From: Peribacillus huizhouensis
GTDB lineage: Bacteria > Bacillota > Bacilli > Bacillales > DSM-1321
DNA length: 64,000 nt
Direction of reading: 5' to 3'
Assembly (NCBI RefSeq): GCF_014138605.1
Contig: NZ_JACJHX010000005.1
Coordinates: forward strand, 124,001-188,000
Shown here: positions 8,938-19,645 of the stretch, piece by piece
How the letters are laid out: every line of letters begins with the position of its first letter
Position numbering within the stretch: the stretch's first letter is position 1
Program-made: the position numbers and the translations under genes
The notes under the pieces: generated by a model
Told to the model about the DNA's origin: nothing
The model's input: only the letters and a program-made list of their open reading frames with translations
Databases searched by the model: none

Positions 8938-10440
8938 ATGGGTAAAGAATCTAAAATGAATAAACAAGCTAAAGTTTTCTCCTTTCATCCGACGGGAGAA
9001 TATTACTTTACAAAAGGTTTAAAAGCTTATCACAGACGTGATTTATATAATGCAAAAAAATTTCTTATCCGTGCTTTTGAATTGGAACCAACAGAACCGA
9101 TGATTGCATGTCAGCTAGCAGTTACTTGTACAGAAATTGGTGAATATAGTTATTCAAATAATCTACTTGAAAGCATTCTTAATGACATGGACCCATGTAT
9201 GACAGAATGCCACTATTTTCTAGCGAATAATTATGCCCATCTTGGAATGTTTAAGGAAGCGTATCGCCATGCGAGTGCTTATTTGGATAAAGAAGAAGAT
9301 GGAGAGTTCACAGAAGACGCGGAAGATCTTCTCGATTTAATTACATTTGAATCTGATGAAACAGAAGAAAGTTTGATTCATCAAGATGGCTTGATTTACC
9401 AACAAGAAAAGGCTCGTGAATGTTTAGAAGCAGGTAACTTCGAAAAAGCGGTTGAAGTGTTAAAGGAAACCATTAAAGAATACACAGAATATTGGTCTGC
9501 GTATAATAATTTAGCACTCGCTTATTTTTATCTTGGAGAAATTGACAAAGCGTTTGAAACGTTAGAGGAAGTACTGGAAAAAAGCCCAGGAAATTTACAT
9601 GCACTATGTAATCTATTAGTTTTCCATCATTATCAGCAAAGTGAAGATAAGATAAATGAACTGGTCAAGACTTTGGAAAAGGTCCGCCCTATTTTAATGG
9701 AGCACCGTATTAAACTAGGTTCTACATTTGCTTTGGTTGGGCGATATAATCTGGCGTATAAATGGTTGAAGCAGCTCCAAAAGCAAGGACACGAAGGGGA
9801 TGATACCTTTTATTATTGGTTAGCTGTGTCTGCCTATCAAATAGGTAATGAGCAAACTGCTGAGAAGGCCTGGAAAAAGGTATTAGAATTAAACCCTGAA
9901 AAAGAAGGACTTGAGCCATGGGGAGATATGAATGCATCACTTCATGGGTTTGAGGATCATTTGCCTTCGATCTTGAAACGCTTCGAAAGTGATTATTTAG
10001 AGGAACGAATCTTTGCTCTTTTTTTAACCAAGCATTCGATTAAAAAGGATCATATTCTAAAACATCCAGCTCTCTGTAATAACCCGCTTCTTACGGATTT
10101 TGAAAAAGAATACCTGGAACTAGTTGAAATGCAAAAATTGAATCGAGAGAACTCAGCAATTGAATTTGCCGATCAAACGGCTGAAATTTTGTATGCGCAC
10201 TTCCACCCCATTCAGCTAATGGAGGCAGGCCTATATTTAACCTGGTTTTCGGTGTTTGTAGAAGCAATGAAGAATGAAATTAAACTTGTGAATCCAACAG
10301 GTTGGGCTGCAGCCGTTGAATATTCTTGGTATAGATTGCGTAATGAAAAGAAAAGTCAGCAGGAAATTGCCGCTAAACATTTTATTTCAGTTTCTACTCT
10401 TGGAAAATACGTTAAATTAGTAAATAGCTTGCTTCAGTGA
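8938..10440 (+). CDS. yvcD: Tetratricopeptide-repeat protein YvcD
   Basis: A 500-residue soluble protein made of TPR-type helical pairs, for instance FTKGLKAYHRRDLYNAKKFLIRAFELEP (about 20-48), ACECLEAGNFEKAVEVL-like repeats around 160-175 and AYNNLALAYFYLGEIDKAFETLEEVLEKSPGN. The last 40 residues end in a helix-turn-helix-like stretch (QQEIAAKHFISVSTLGKYVKLV). I chose the ATG at 8938 because GGAGG lies just before it; an ATG 12 bases upstream overlaps that site. Sits between hisI and trxB as in B. subtilis, but the cell-wall hydrolase gene cwlO that follows yvcD there is absent. Function unknown; TPR proteins usually bind partner proteins. Confidence 0.9.
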   Translation: MGKESKMNKQAKVFSFHPTGEYYFTKGLKAYHRRDLYNAKKFLIRAFELEPTEPMIACQLAVTCTEIGEYSYSNNLLESILNDMDPCMTECHYFLANNYAHLGMFKEAYRHASAYLDKEEDGEFTEDAEDLLDLITFESDETEESLIHQDGLIYQQEKARECLEAGNFEKAVEVLKETIKEYTEYWSAYNNLALAYFYLGEIDKAFETLEEVLEKSPGNLHALCNLLVFHHYQQSEDKINELVKTLEKVRPILMEHRIKLGSTFALVGRYNLAYKWLKQLQKQGHEGDDTFYYWLAVSAYQIGNEQTAEKAWKKVLELNPEKEGLEPWGDMNASLHGFEDHLPSILKRFESDYLEERIFALFLTKHSIKKDHILKHPALCNNPLLTDFEKEYLELVEMQKLNRENSAIEFADQTAEILYAHFHPIQLMEAGLYLTWFSVFVEAMKNEIKLVNPTGWAAAVEYSWYRLRNEKKSQQEIAAKHFISVSTLGKYVKLVNSLLQ

Positions 10441-10511
10441 GCATAAATTTGGACGTATTTTTATTTGTTATATAGGATGTAGTATATAGGGGATATTAAA
10501 TGTAATGATAA

Positions 10512-11477
<966 letters not shown>

Positions 11478-11590
11478 ATTTTTTACAATTCGTAATTCTG
11501 TTTTAATCATGTTGTAACATGGGCGCAACATCTTTTAGGTATAGTAAGGGTAGTAATTGACCCCCTTTTATAAAATATTAACTAGTGGAT

Positions 11591-11622
11591 GGCACAGATG
11601 TTTACGTCTGTGTCTTTTTTTT
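11591..11622 (+). terminator. Intrinsic terminator downstream of trxB
   Basis: GGCACAGATG-TTTA-CGTCTGTGTC followed by eight Ts. It lies 114 bases after the trxB stop; the intervening DNA shows no gene. Confidence 0.85.
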
Positions 11623-11664
11623 GTCTAGGATAAGGATTGAAGACAATTTCCTGATTCTTGTTCA

Positions 11665-11693
11665 TTGTAGCCCGTATCTAAAAATAGTATAAT
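11665..11693 (+). promoter_or_regulatory. Sigma-A promoter for yvcI-rapZ-glmR
   Basis: TTGTAG, 17-bp spacer, TATAAT. Apart from this promoter and the trxB terminator, the 354-base trxB-yvcI gap holds nothing I recognise. The leader of roughly 130 bases before yvcI has no known riboswitch fold that I can identify. Confidence 0.6.
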
Positions 11694-11831
11694 AGAAGTT
11701 AAACAAATATATTGTCTAAATAATTTCTTTTGCTGTGTGTAGCTCTACATAGCGAAGAGTTGATATATTTCAATTAATAAATTTATGTATAACAGTAAAA
11801 TGCTGGATTAGAGTCGATTGAGGTGAAGGAC

Positions 11832-12290
11832 GTGCAACGTGTCACAAATTGTGTGTTAGTAAGGGACAATAAAACACTTCTTTTAAAAAAACCGAGAAGA
11901 GGTTGGTGGGTTGCTCCTGGGGGCAAAATGGAACCTGGTGAATCTGTTCGCGATGCCTGTATTCGGGAATATCGGGAAGAAACAGGCGTATATTTAAAAA
12001 ACCCGGCAATTAAAGGGATTTTTACGTTTATTATTAAAGAAGGCGAAAAAGTTTTAGAAGAGTGGATGATGTTCACTTTTTTCGCTACAGAATCAGACGG
12101 AATTAACGTGGATTCATGCGAAGAAGGAGACCTAAGCTGGGTTTCAATTGGTGATTTGAAGGATTTGCCAATGGCTGAAGGAGACTACCACATTTTGGAT
12201 TATATGGTTCATGGAAGCGGAATCATCTATGCCACTTTTACGTATACACCTGAATTCAAGTTGCTATCATATCGGCTTGATCCAGGTTGA
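11832..12290 (+). CDS. yvcI: Nudix hydrolase YvcI
   Basis: Nudix enzymes cleave nucleoside diphosphates linked to another moiety. The Nudix box runs through residues 31-53 ([21 protein letters not shown], then TGV) and is complete, with the catalytic REEXXEE-type acidic cluster. The GTG at 11832 is chosen because GAGGTG is 6 bases upstream and the product then begins MQRVTN as in relatives; a GTG three codons earlier is possible. 152 residues. First gene of the yvcI-rapZ-glmR cluster; its stop overlaps the earliest possible rapZ start. Confidence 0.92.
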   Translation: MQRVTNCVLVRDNKTLLLKKPRRGWWVAPGGKMEPGESVRDACIREYREETGVYLKNPAIKGIFTFIIKEGEKVLEEWMMFTFFATESDGINVDSCEEGDLSWVSIGDLKDLPMAEGDYHILDYMVHGSGIIYATFTYTPEFKLLSYRLDPG

Positions 12291-12319
12291 ATAATATAGA
12301 AAACTTTGGGGGGATTTCA

Positions 12320-13222
12320 TTGGGAACAGGACCAATCGGTGAAACGCATTTAGTCATAATTACAGGGATGTCTGGAGCTGGGAAAACGGTTGCCGTTCAA
12401 AGTTTTGAAGATTTAGGCTTCTTTTGTGTTGATAACTTACCTCCCACGTTATTACCCAAGTTTCTTGAATTGATGAAAGAATCTGGAAATAAAATGAATA
12501 AAGTTGTATTGGTTATGGATTTACGCGGGAGGGAATTCTTTGATCATTTATTTAAAGCATTAGATGACTTAGCGGAAACATCCTGGGTAACTCCAAAAAT
12601 CCTTTTCCTTGATGCGGATGATGAAGTACTTGTACGTCGCTACAAAGAAACAAGACGTACGCATCCACTTTCACCATTAGGTCTTCCACTTGAAGGGATT
12701 CAAATGGAACGTGGCTTATTAGAAGAGTTAAAGGGACGGGCGCAGATCATTTATCAGACATCGACCTTGAAGCCGAGGGAATTACGAGAAAAAATCTTAA
12801 CGGAGTTTTCAGTAAACAAAAAACCGATATTTACTGTCAATGTCATGTCTTTTGGATTTAAGCACGGTATCCCAATTGATGCGGATCTTGTTTTTGATGT
12901 TCGCTTTCTACCTAATCCATTTTATATCGAGCATATGCGACCAAAGACGGGTTTGGATGAAGAAGTATCGAGCTATGTATTGAAATGGGGAGAAACACAG
13001 AAGTTTTTAGAGAAACTGATTGATTTGCTTGTGTTCATGCTTCCTCATTATAAGCGGGAAGGGAAATCTCAACTTATTATCGCGATCGGATGTACAGGTG
13101 GTCAGCACCGTTCCGTTACGCTTGCTGAGTATCTAGCTAACACTTTCCGGAATGAATATGTTACTCATGTTTCTCACCGTGACATAAAGAAGATTATTAA
13201 GGAGAAGAGTAATGCCAAATGA
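12320..13222 (+). CDS. rapZ: RNase adapter / nucleotide-binding protein RapZ (YvcJ)
   Basis: P-loop protein that hydrolyses nucleotides; in E. coli RapZ guides RNase E to the GlmZ RNA, and in B. subtilis YvcJ affects competence. Walker A GMSGAGKT is at residues 16-23 and the C-terminal [10 protein letters not shown] motif is intact. I place the start at a TTG (12320) because a run of six Gs lies 5-6 bases upstream; an earlier TTG would add 11 residues. 300 residues. The end overlaps glmR by 11 bases. Confidence 0.93.
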   Translation: MGTGPIGETHLVIITGMSGAGKTVAVQSFEDLGFFCVDNLPPTLLPKFLELMKESGNKMNKVVLVMDLRGREFFDHLFKALDDLAETSWVTPKILFLDADDEVLVRRYKETRRTHPLSPLGLPLEGIQMERGLLEELKGRAQIIYQTSTLKPRELREKILTEFSVNKKPIFTVNVMSFGFKHGIPIDADLVFDVRFLPNPFYIEHMRPKTGLDEEVSSYVLKWGETQKFLEKLIDLLVFMLPHYKREGKSQLIIAIGCTGGQHRSVTLAEYLANTFRNEYVTHVSHRDIKKIIKEKSNAK

Positions 13223-14183
13223 AATTGATCAGCCAAGAGTAGTTGTCATTGGGGGAGGTACAGGTCTTCCAGTGTTGCTTCGCGGACTGAAGAACTATCA
13301 AATCGATATCACGGCGATTGTTACGGTTGCGGATGATGGAGGTAGTTCTGGTAGGATTCGTGATGAAATGGATATTCCTGCCCCTGGTGATATTCGGAAT
13401 GTTCTTGCTGCGCTATCGGATGTGGAGCCACTTGTTGAACAAATGTTCCAGCATCGATTTGCAAGTAAGAATGAACTAGCGGGGCATTCGCTCGGGAACT
13501 TATTGTTAGCTGCTATGACCTCAATTACTGGAGACTTTGTCCATGCAGTTCAGGAAATGAGCAAAGTTTTGAATGTAAGAGGAAAAGTTTTGCCATCAGC
13601 TAACCAAAGCGTAGTTCTTCACGCTGAGATGGCCGATGGAATGATCGTAAGCGGTGAGTCAAAGATTCCGTTTTCTGGTAAAAAAATCAAGCGCGTGTTT
13701 CTTAGCCCTGAAAAAATTAAACCGCTCCGAGAAACAATCCAAGCCATCAAGCAAGCAGATTTAATTGTCATCGGACCAGGTAGTTTATATACAAGTATTC
13801 TGCCAAACTTATTAGTACCGGGTATTGGTGAAGCGGTTTGTCAATCACAGGCGAAGAAAGTATATATTTGTAACCTTATGACTCAAGCAGGGGAAACACA
13901 AGATTATACAGCTAGTGACCATATTCAAGCGATCTACTCTCATATGAATTGCTCATTTATCGATTGTATTCTTGTAAATAATCAAGAAATCCCACGAAAT
14001 GTACAAGATCGCTATAAAGAAGAATTTGCAAAGCCGGTTGTTTTTGATGTAGAAAGTTTGGAAAGACTTGGAGTTAAGATTGTTCAAGGGCAAATTTTTA
14101 ATTTTGAAGGCAACTCAATTAGGCACGATACAAAAAAAGTAGCGCGTATGCTATATCAAATGTTAGTAAATGAAATAAGGTGA
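13212..14183 (+). CDS. glmR: Gluconeogenesis / cell-wall precursor regulator GlmR (YvcK, CofD-like)
   Basis: GlmR binds UDP-GlcNAc and stimulates GlmS, and is needed for growth on gluconeogenic carbon sources in B. subtilis. The CofD-like Rossmann motif [18 protein letters not shown] lies near residue 10, followed by [14 protein letters not shown] and the [15 protein letters not shown] segment. 323 residues. The final codons ATA AGG TGA lie inside the border of an inserted repeat, so the repeat supplies the stop; the product still has the expected length. Confidence 0.95.
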   Translation: MPNEIDQPRVVVIGGGTGLPVLLRGLKNYQIDITAIVTVADDGGSSGRIRDEMDIPAPGDIRNVLAALSDVEPLVEQMFQHRFASKNELAGHSLGNLLLAAMTSITGDFVHAVQEMSKVLNVRGKVLPSANQSVVLHAEMADGMIVSGESKIPFSGKKIKRVFLSPEKIKPLRETIQAIKQADLIVIGPGSLYTSILPNLLVPGIGEAVCQSQAKKVYICNLMTQAGETQDYTASDHIQAIYSHMNCSFIDCILVNNQEIPRNVQDRYKEEFAKPVVFDVESLERLGVKIVQGQIFNFEGNSIRHDTKKVARMLYQMLVNEIR

Positions 14184-14433
14184 AACTTCCATCAGTAGGG
14201 CATTGGTCCCCCATTGATGGTTAGTCCCGTTCTAGTATCGCTAATATCTCCGCTTTCGCGTAGATAAAGCGATACTACGAACCCGATTGGTTCAACTAAA
14301 CCTCTGCTCACGCATCGGTAAGTTTCACTGTATCTCACCAATCGGGCTTTTATGGGCAGTTGGTCCCGAAACTACCTTTCTTTGTTCCTCACGAACTTTT
14401 AGGGGGGCTTACTGCCCGTTAAAGCGGGATAAA
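14175..14433 (+). repeat. bcr1-like intergenic element A (long form)
   Basis: Begins ATAAGGTGAAACTTCC and ends GCGGGATAAA. It folds into successive stems: CATCAGT/ATTGATG; CTAGTATCGCT/AGCGATACTA; CCCGATTGG/CCAATCGGG; GGGCAGT/ACTGCCC. Related elements lie at 32733, 32876, 33398, 34507, 37174, 53229, 53525 and 53903. The shared ends, the ~150-bp basic length and the TTTAT/ATAAA borders match what is described for bcr1 of the B. cereus group. This copy carries about 100 extra bases. A 90-codon frame inside is not a gene. The 198 bases after it up to whiA show nothing else. Confidence 0.8.
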
Positions 14434-14631
14434 TTCAAGATCCATCTAAGTTTTAATAATGAGTTTTATTGTCTAACCTTACACCTGCAACACTTGGGGC
14501 ATAAGAAATTAGGATTTCCTTTAATGTTTGCCTTAGGCCTGTTCAATGATTCCCTTTAGAGTCTGGTAAAAGATTTTTTGTAGGAAAAGGACAGGACAGG
14601 TGATGGTTTTTCTGATTGGAGGTGGGAATCC

Positions 14632-15585
14632 GTGTCTTTTGCTTCGGAAACCAAAAAAGAACTTACAACACTAGAAGAAAAAGATTGCTGCGACAAAGCT
14701 GAATTATGTGCTCTGATTAGAATGAATGGATCGCTCTCGTTTTCGAATAAAAAGCTTGTAGTTGATATTCAAACAGAAAATGCAGCGATTGCTAGAAGAA
14801 TCTATACACTTTTAAAGAAAAGCTACGATGTGCAAATGGAATTGCTAGTCCGTAAGAAAATGAAGTTGAAGAAAAACAATGTATACATTGTTCGTTTATC
14901 TTCTGGAGGACAGGAAGTACTGTCTAACTTGAAAATTGTCGGTGAAGGATTTGAATTTTATCATAATATTGCACCAGAGCTCATTGCGAAGAAGTGCTGT
15001 AAACGTGCTTACTTAAGAGGTGCTTTTCTAGCAGGTGGTTCAGTCAACAATCCGGAAACATCGTCTTACCATTTAGAAATTTACTCGATTTATAAAGAAC
15101 ATAATGATGCACTTTGTGAATTGATGAATGTATTTGACCTCAAGGCGAAGACTCTTGAACGAAAAAAAGGCTATATCACCTATTTAAAAGAAGCTGAGAA
15201 AATAGCGGAGTTCCTGAATATTATTGGTGCCCACTCAGCGCTATTACGGTTTGAAGATGTTCGGATCGTTCGTGATATGCGTAATTCCGTGAATCGTCTT
15301 GTAAACTGTGAAACGGCAAACTTAAACAAAACAATTGGTGCCTCTTTAAGGCAAGTAGAAAACATACGATATATTAATGAAACAGTTGGTCTGAGTATTT
15401 TACCAGACAAACTTCGTGAAATTGCGGAACTGAGAGTGGCTTATCAAGATGTTACCTTAAAAGAGCTTGGGGAAATGGTTTCAGGTGGTAATATTAGCAA
15501 ATCGGGCATCAATCACCGCTTGCGAAAAATAGATGAAATTGCTGATAAATTGAGAGGCGGCGCAGGATTCGTAGCCCAGAAATAA
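14632..15585 (+). CDS. whiA: Sporulation / cell-division DNA-binding protein WhiA (YvcL)
   Basis: WhiA combines a LAGLIDADG homing-endonuclease-like N-terminal domain without nuclease activity and a C-terminal helix-turn-helix. Visible: [25 protein letters not shown] in the LAGLIDADG part, [15 protein letters not shown] in the linker, and [23 protein letters not shown] in the HTH. In B. subtilis it affects division and chromosome segregation. GTG start behind GGAGGTGGG. 317 residues. Separated from glmR by the bcr1-like element, whereas the B. subtilis genes are adjacent. Confidence 0.96.
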   Translation: MSFASETKKELTTLEEKDCCDKAELCALIRMNGSLSFSNKKLVVDIQTENAAIARRIYTLLKKSYDVQMELLVRKKMKLKKNNVYIVRLSSGGQEVLSNLKIVGEGFEFYHNIAPELIAKKCCKRAYLRGAFLAGGSVNNPETSSYHLEIYSIYKEHNDALCELMNVFDLKAKTLERKKGYITYLKEAEKIAEFLNIIGAHSALLRFEDVRIVRDMRNSVNRLVNCETANLNKTIGASLRQVENIRYINETVGLSILPDKLREIAELRVAYQDVTLKELGEMVSGGNISKSGINHRLRKIDEIADKLRGGAGFVAQK

Positions 15586-15601
15586 AGAAGGAGGAAAATA
15601 T

Positions 15602-15859
15602 ATGGTTGAGAAGCAAGTGGAGGTCCGCCTGAAGACAGGTCTTCAAGCGAGACCAGCTGCCTTATTTGTACAAGAAGCAAACCGATTCAAATCAGATGTA
15701 TTCCTTGAAAAGGATGGAAGAAAAGTAAATGCAAAAAGCATTATGGGTCTGATGAGTCTTGCGATTGGGTCAGGAACGATGATTCAGCTCATTGTGGATG
15801 GAAGAGATGAAGAAGAAGCCATTTTTGCCCTGCAACAATTTATTGAACAAGAGGCGTAA
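15602..15859 (+). CDS. crh: Catabolite repression HPr-like protein Crh
   Basis: Crh resembles HPr but cannot carry sugar-transport phosphate, because the active-site His15 of HPr is Gln15 here (GLQARPA). Ser46 (NAKSIMG), the site phosphorylated by HPr kinase, is kept, so P-Ser-Crh can act as CcpA co-repressor. 85 residues, AAGGAGG upstream. The order whiA-crh matches B. subtilis. The 170 bases after the stop contain only a 27-codon frame with no merit, then a palindromic repeat. Confidence 0.96.
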   Translation: MVEKQVEVRLKTGLQARPAALFVQEANRFKSDVFLEKDGRKVNAKSIMGLMSLAIGSGTMIQLIVDGRDEEEAIFALQQFIEQEA

Positions 15860-16034
15860 TAAATGATCAATCAAACAACGGAAATTATTGAAGTTGTTAT
15901 GATGAAGGTGCTTAGAAACATGTTCGTTTTCCAGGTGAAAAGGTAGAACTTTCCTTTCTTACTGCAGAATCACATGTGCTAGGCATCTTTTTGTGTGTAT
16001 ATTCAAATTCACAGGAACGTATGATCTTAAAAAG

Positions 16035-16148
16035 GAGTGTCCCCAAAAAAGGGTCAGCCATCACAACATCTAAAAACAGTATAAAATACGTGTATGAAAC
16101 ACGACATACTGATTTAGAGTGCGAAGTCTAACCCTTATGGGACACACT
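16035..16148. repeat. Long imperfect palindrome, likely bidirectional terminator between crh and clpP
   Basis: Outer arms AGTGTCCC and GGGACACACT enclose AAAAAAGGGTCAG and CTAACCCTT, and a central AT-rich hairpin. A second member with the same outer arms lies before smpB (37336-37435). Situated between the convergent crh and clpP genes it could stop both transcripts. Confidence 0.65.
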
Positions 16149-16152
16149 TAAA

Positions 16153-16761
16153 TTATTTATCTAGACTTTTCTTAACATCATCAATACGAGTGATGACTTT
16201 GTCGATTAATCCGTATTCTAATGCTCGGTCAGCAGTCATGAAGTTATCGCGATCTGTATCTCTTTGAATCACTTCTAATGATTGACCTGTACGCTCTGAA
16301 AGAATTTGATTTAATTTATCTTTTAAGAACAAGATACGTCTAGCAGCAATTTCAATTTCAGTTGCCTGACCTTGTGCACCGCCTAATGGTTGGTGAATCA
16401 TTACTTCACTGTTTGGAAGAGCGAAACGTTTTCCTTTTTCACCAGCTGCTAGTAGGAAAGCGCCCATAGACGCGGCCATTCCGATACAAACTGTTGAAAC
16501 TTGAGGTTTGATATATTGCATGGTGTCATAGATTGCCATTCCGGATGTAATGCTTCCACCTGGGCTATTAATGTACAATGTAATATCTTTATCAGGATTT
16601 TCTGCCTCTAAGAATAACAATTGAGCTACAATTGAATTTGACACATTATCATCAATTGCGCTTCCAAGCATGATGATTCTGTCTTTTAATAGGCGGGAAT
16701 AAATATCATATGCACGTTCCCCGCGACTAGTTTGTTCAATAACTGTAGGAATTAAATTCAT
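16153..16761 (-). CDS. clpP: ATP-dependent Clp protease proteolytic subunit
   Basis: Serine protease that forms two stacked heptamers and works with ClpX, ClpC or ClpE in protein quality control, competence and sporulation. The catalytic triad is Ser98 (GMAASMGA), His123 ([10 protein letters not shown]) and Asp172 (DTDRDNF). 202 residues, including the short N-terminal propeptide-like leader. GGAGGA precedes the ATG. A CtsR box overlaps its promoter, so heat and misfolding stress should induce it. Confidence 0.98.
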   Translation of the reverse strand: MNLIPTVIEQTSRGERAYDIYSRLLKDRIIMLGSAIDDNVSNSIVAQLLFLEAENPDKDITLYINSPGGSITSGMAIYDTMQYIKPQVSTVCIGMAASMGAFLLAAGEKGKRFALPNSEVMIHQPLGGAQGQATEIEIAARRILFLKDKLNQILSERTGQSLEVIQRDTDRDNFMTADRALEYGLIDKVITRIDDVKKSLDK

Positions 16762-16809
16762 GCTAATTTCCTCCTCTTAGTAAAAGTTATTTCTGGTAAG
16801 TAAATCCTT

Positions 16810-16838
16810 AATATATGTATGATACACTTTATGGTCAA
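16810..16838 (-). promoter_or_regulatory. Sigma-A promoter of clpP
   Basis: On the minus strand TTGACC, a 17-bp spacer, then TATATT. The -35 box lies inside the CtsR operator, so repressor binding would block RNA polymerase. Confidence 0.75.
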
Positions 16839-16849
16839 TTAAGGTCAAA
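16833..16849. promoter_or_regulatory. CtsR operator of clpP
   Basis: GGTCAATTAAGGTCAAA is a tandem heptamer separated by three bases, matching the CtsR consensus GGTCAAA-N3-GGTCAAA with one mismatch. CtsR represses clpP, clpE and clpC operons in low-GC Gram-positive bacteria. Confidence 0.85.
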
Positions 16850-17059
16850 CAAAACAAATCAAAAGAAAGATGTTTCGTTCGACAAAAACCAAAAAGCTGT
16901 TTCTTTAGCTCATATATAGTATCTTATTTGGAGCTAAGATGCCTGGGTTCATTTCTACTTTATCCATACTACCCAAATTTCTGCATTTTAAAACGTAATA
17001 CCTCTTGCAAACAACGCTAAACTGACCTATAATGAAATTTGTTGAAAAAATTATGCCAT

Positions 17060-17131
17060 GCCCTCGTGGTGCAACGGATAGCACGTAAGATTCCGGTTCT
17101 TGAGATGTGGGTTCGATTCCTGCCGAGGGCG
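17060..17131 (+). tRNA. tRNA-Arg (anticodon CCG)
   Basis: Acceptor arms GCCCTCG and CGAGGGC pair perfectly. The anticodon loop TTCCGGT holds CCG, reading CGG codons. The T arm has GTGGG-TTCGATT-CCTGC (one mismatch) and the discriminator is G. CCA is not encoded. The identity follows from the anticodon and discriminator base. Confidence 0.93.
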
Positions 17132-17144
17132 TCATTTAATCAAA

Positions 17145-17192
17145 GAGTTCCTATGTTTGTATGATCTGTATACAAACATAGGAACTCTTTTT
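17145..17192 (+). terminator. Terminator after tRNA-Arg
   Basis: A long perfect stem (GAGTTCCTATGTTTGTA and its complement) followed by TTTTTG, 14 bases after the tRNA. Confidence 0.85.
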
Positions 17193-17276
17193 GTTGAGTG
17201 CTTTTCAATTGTGGTTACCATGTAACGAATAACACATAATGGAGGGTAAAAAGCAGTTTTAGCTTTCTATGAATTG

Positions 17277-18551
17277 TTATATATTCATTATTCCTTCTTT
17301 TGTTAATTGACTTGAACGTTGTTTCTTAATAATAATGACAAATAAGCTTGCTAATAAACAAAAAACTCCTGCTAAGAAGAACGCCCAAGTATAAGTGTTG
17401 AAAAATTTATAGATTAGACCCCCTCCATATGCCGCTGCTGCAGCACCTGCCTGATGTGATGCAAAAATCCAACCATAAATAATTCCACTTTTCTTTGTAC
17501 CGAAAATTTGTCTTGAAATGCTAATAGTTGGTGGAACAGTCGCAATCCAATCTAATCCATAAAACACAGTAAAGATAACTAACATAGTCATAGAACCCTC
17601 ATTTAATGCATAAGGAAGTAATACAAGTGAAGCCCCTCTTAAACCGTAGTACCAAAATAATAGCCATCGATTATCGAAACGATCTGACAGCCAACCGGAT
17701 AGAGTTGTTCCTACTAGATTAAAAATTCCCATAAACGAAAGAATTGAAGCCGCTGTAACTAAAGGTACTCCAAAACTAATACAGTAAGAAACAAAATGTG
17801 TTCCAATTAATCCGCTCGTTGAAAGCCCGCAAATAAAGAAGCTCCCAGCTAATAACCAAAATTCCTTTACTTTTACAGCGCTAAATAAGCCGTTGAACGC
17901 TGCGACAATAGGATTTTCCTTCTGACTTTCATTGCTCTCTTGTGTTTCTTCCTCAAGTCCATATGGAAGAATTCCAACATCTTTCGGTGTGTTTTTCATG
18001 AATAAAAAGATGATTATAAGCATAAAGAAAATGAGGGTCATAATTAACCCAATCGCAAAACGCCACGAATAATTTTCTATAATAGCCGCTAAGACAGGTA
18101 GTAGAATTAACTGACCTGTAGCTGTACTTGCCGTTAATATCCCTACTGCAAGGCCTCTTCTTTTCTCAAACCAATGATTCGCCACATATGGACTTAATAC
18201 AGTTAAAAAAAGACTTGATCCCAGCCCAATAATCAAACCCCAAATGATGATCATCTGCCATGATTGATTCATAAAGAATGTTAGTGTGATACCTGACAGC
18301 AAAGTTGCCATAGAAATTATCATCATTTTCTTTAAGCCAATCACATTAAGTAAGGCCGCCATAAACGGACCTGATATCCCATATAAAAACATGCTAATTG
18401 CAAAAGCTAGTGCAATAACAGATCGGTCCCAGCCAAATTCATTTTCGAAAGGATTTATGAAAACCCCAGATGATGACATCACAATTCCCGATACAATAAT
18501 GGAGCAAAATGTTATGGCAAGAATAAACCAGCTATAATGTATACGTTTCAA
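17277..18551 (-). CDS. Major facilitator superfamily transporter
   Basis: A 424-residue protein with about 12 hydrophobic helices and a central polar loop (residues ~195-215, EEETQESNESQKEN). It resembles monocarboxylate/oxalate-formate antiporter-like MFS carriers that have a conserved GW-SFFN-type start (HYSWFILAITF) and a FVxxGLSTSGL stretch in the second half; the substrate cannot be read. Divergent from a LysR gene that probably controls it. AGGAGG-like AGGAGGATATTATT is upstream but distant from the ATG, so the start is moderately sure. Confidence 0.82.
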   Translation of the reverse strand: MKRIHYSWFILAITFCSIIVSGIVMSSSGVFINPFENEFGWDRSVIALAFAISMFLYGISGPFMAALLNVIGLKKMMIISMATLLSGITLTFFMNQSWQMIIIWGLIIGLGSSLFLTVLSPYVANHWFEKRRGLAVGILTASTATGQLILLPVLAAIIENYSWRFAIGLIMTLIFFMLIIIFLFMKNTPKDVGILPYGLEEETQESNESQKENPIVAAFNGLFSAVKVKEFWLLAGSFFICGLSTSGLIGTHFVSYCISFGVPLVTAASILSFMGIFNLVGTTLSGWLSDRFDNRWLLFWYYGLRGASLVLLPYALNEGSMTMLVIFTVFYGLDWIATVPPTISISRQIFGTKKSGIIYGWIFASHQAGAAAAAYGGGLIYKFFNTYTWAFFLAGVFCLLASLFVIIIKKQRSSQLTKEGIMNI

Positions 18552-18653
18552 AACTTAACCATCTCCGTTGTCTTCATAATAATATCCTCCTGTTTTCTAT
18601 TGTTCTTAATATTAACTCATAAATAATTATCAGTAAAATTGAAATTTTTGAAG

Positions 18654-18676
18654 TTATCCATTGATTTTCTTGATAA
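18654..18676. promoter_or_regulatory. Candidate LysR-type operator in the divergent MFS-lysR region
   Basis: TTATC-N13-GATAA is an inverted repeat containing the T-N11-A pattern of LysR regulators, and it sits in the 160-base region between two divergent starts. Confidence 0.45.
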
Positions 18677-18712
18677 TATAGAAGTACGATTAAAATAAAA
18701 GTGGGTGAAATG

Positions 18713-19645
18713 ATGGAAATACGCCATTTTGTTACGTTTAAAACAGTTATTGAAACGGGGAGCTTTACACAAGCAGCTGAACATTTAGGTTACACTCAAT
18801 CCACGGTAACTTCTCATATTCAGGCACTTGAAGAACATTTAGGAGCACCTCTGTTTGATCGGATGGGTAGAAAGATAAGATTGACTGATGTCGGCAAGAA
18901 GTTGTTGCCCTATACTCAAGAGATGTTAGATACCTATGGAAGGATCAAAAACATTACCAGCGATGGAGAGGATATGAGAGGGGAGTTAAAGATTGCTGCT
19001 CCAGAATCTCTAACGGTATACCGCTTAGAACCCATATTAAGTGAATATAGAAAGAAGTTTCCTCATGTAAGCATCAGTTTAAGTAATGCCACCTGCGGTG
19101 ATAACAAAAGAGCAATACTTAATGGTAGTGCAGATATTGCATTTGTCATGTTGCCACAGTTGCAGGATTCAGATTTGATCGTCCGTCCGTTGTTGGACGA
19201 ACCTATTGTCCTTGTTGGAAGTCCTGATTGTTCGCTGAATATTTTAGATAAAAGCTACGAAAATCAAAAGATAGGCGAGTGTATCATTACGAATGAGAAA
19301 GAATGTAGTTATCGAACGATGTTTGAAGAATATCTTGGGGAACGGAGAATCGTACCTTCTCACACGATGGAGCTTTGGAGTATAGAAGCGATGAAACGTT
19401 GTGTAATGAGTGGGCTTGGTATTGCTTGTTTACCGTTAATGACAGTAAATGATGAAATCAAGGAAGAAAGGTTAAAAATTATTCCCTGCGTTGGTGGCTT
19501 TAAACAAATTTTCTCCCAAGTCGCTTATCACAAAAACAAGTGGATTTCCCCAGCCTTATCTATGTTTATCGATATTACGTTGAAACATGCAAGAAACTGG
19601 TCGTGTCCGGAGACTACTTGTTGTGAAGAAATTATGAAGGTTTAG
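18713..19645 (+). CDS. LysR-family transcriptional regulator
   Basis: The N-terminal winged helix-turn-helix is typical (VIETGSFTQAAEHLGYTQSTVTSHIQALEEHLGAPLFDR, residues ~12-46), followed by a linker helix and a substrate-binding domain from about residue 90. 310 residues. Two consecutive ATG codons are possible starts. LysR proteins usually regulate a divergent neighbour, here the MFS carrier, in response to a small ligand. The ligand is unknown. Several Cys residues near the C-terminus (CPETTCCEE) are unusual but may be incidental. Confidence 0.88.
   Translation: MEIRHFVTFKTVIETGSFTQAAEHLGYTQSTVTSHIQALEEHLGAPLFDRMGRKIRLTDVGKKLLPYTQEMLDTYGRIKNITSDGEDMRGELKIAAPESLTVYRLEPILSEYRKKFPHVSISLSNATCGDNKRAILNGSADIAFVMLPQLQDSDLIVRPLLDEPIVLVGSPDCSLNILDKSYENQKIGECIITNEKECSYRTMFEEYLGERRIVPSHTMELWSIEAMKRCVMSGLGIACLPLMTVNDEIKEERLKIIPCVGGFKQIFSQVAYHKNKWISPALSMFIDITLKHARNWSCPETTCCEEIMKV

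Noticed and set aside
14287-14559. A 90-codon frame between glmR and whiA
   Set aside because: It lies largely within bcr1-like element A, has no ribosome binding site, and its composition follows the repeat stems.
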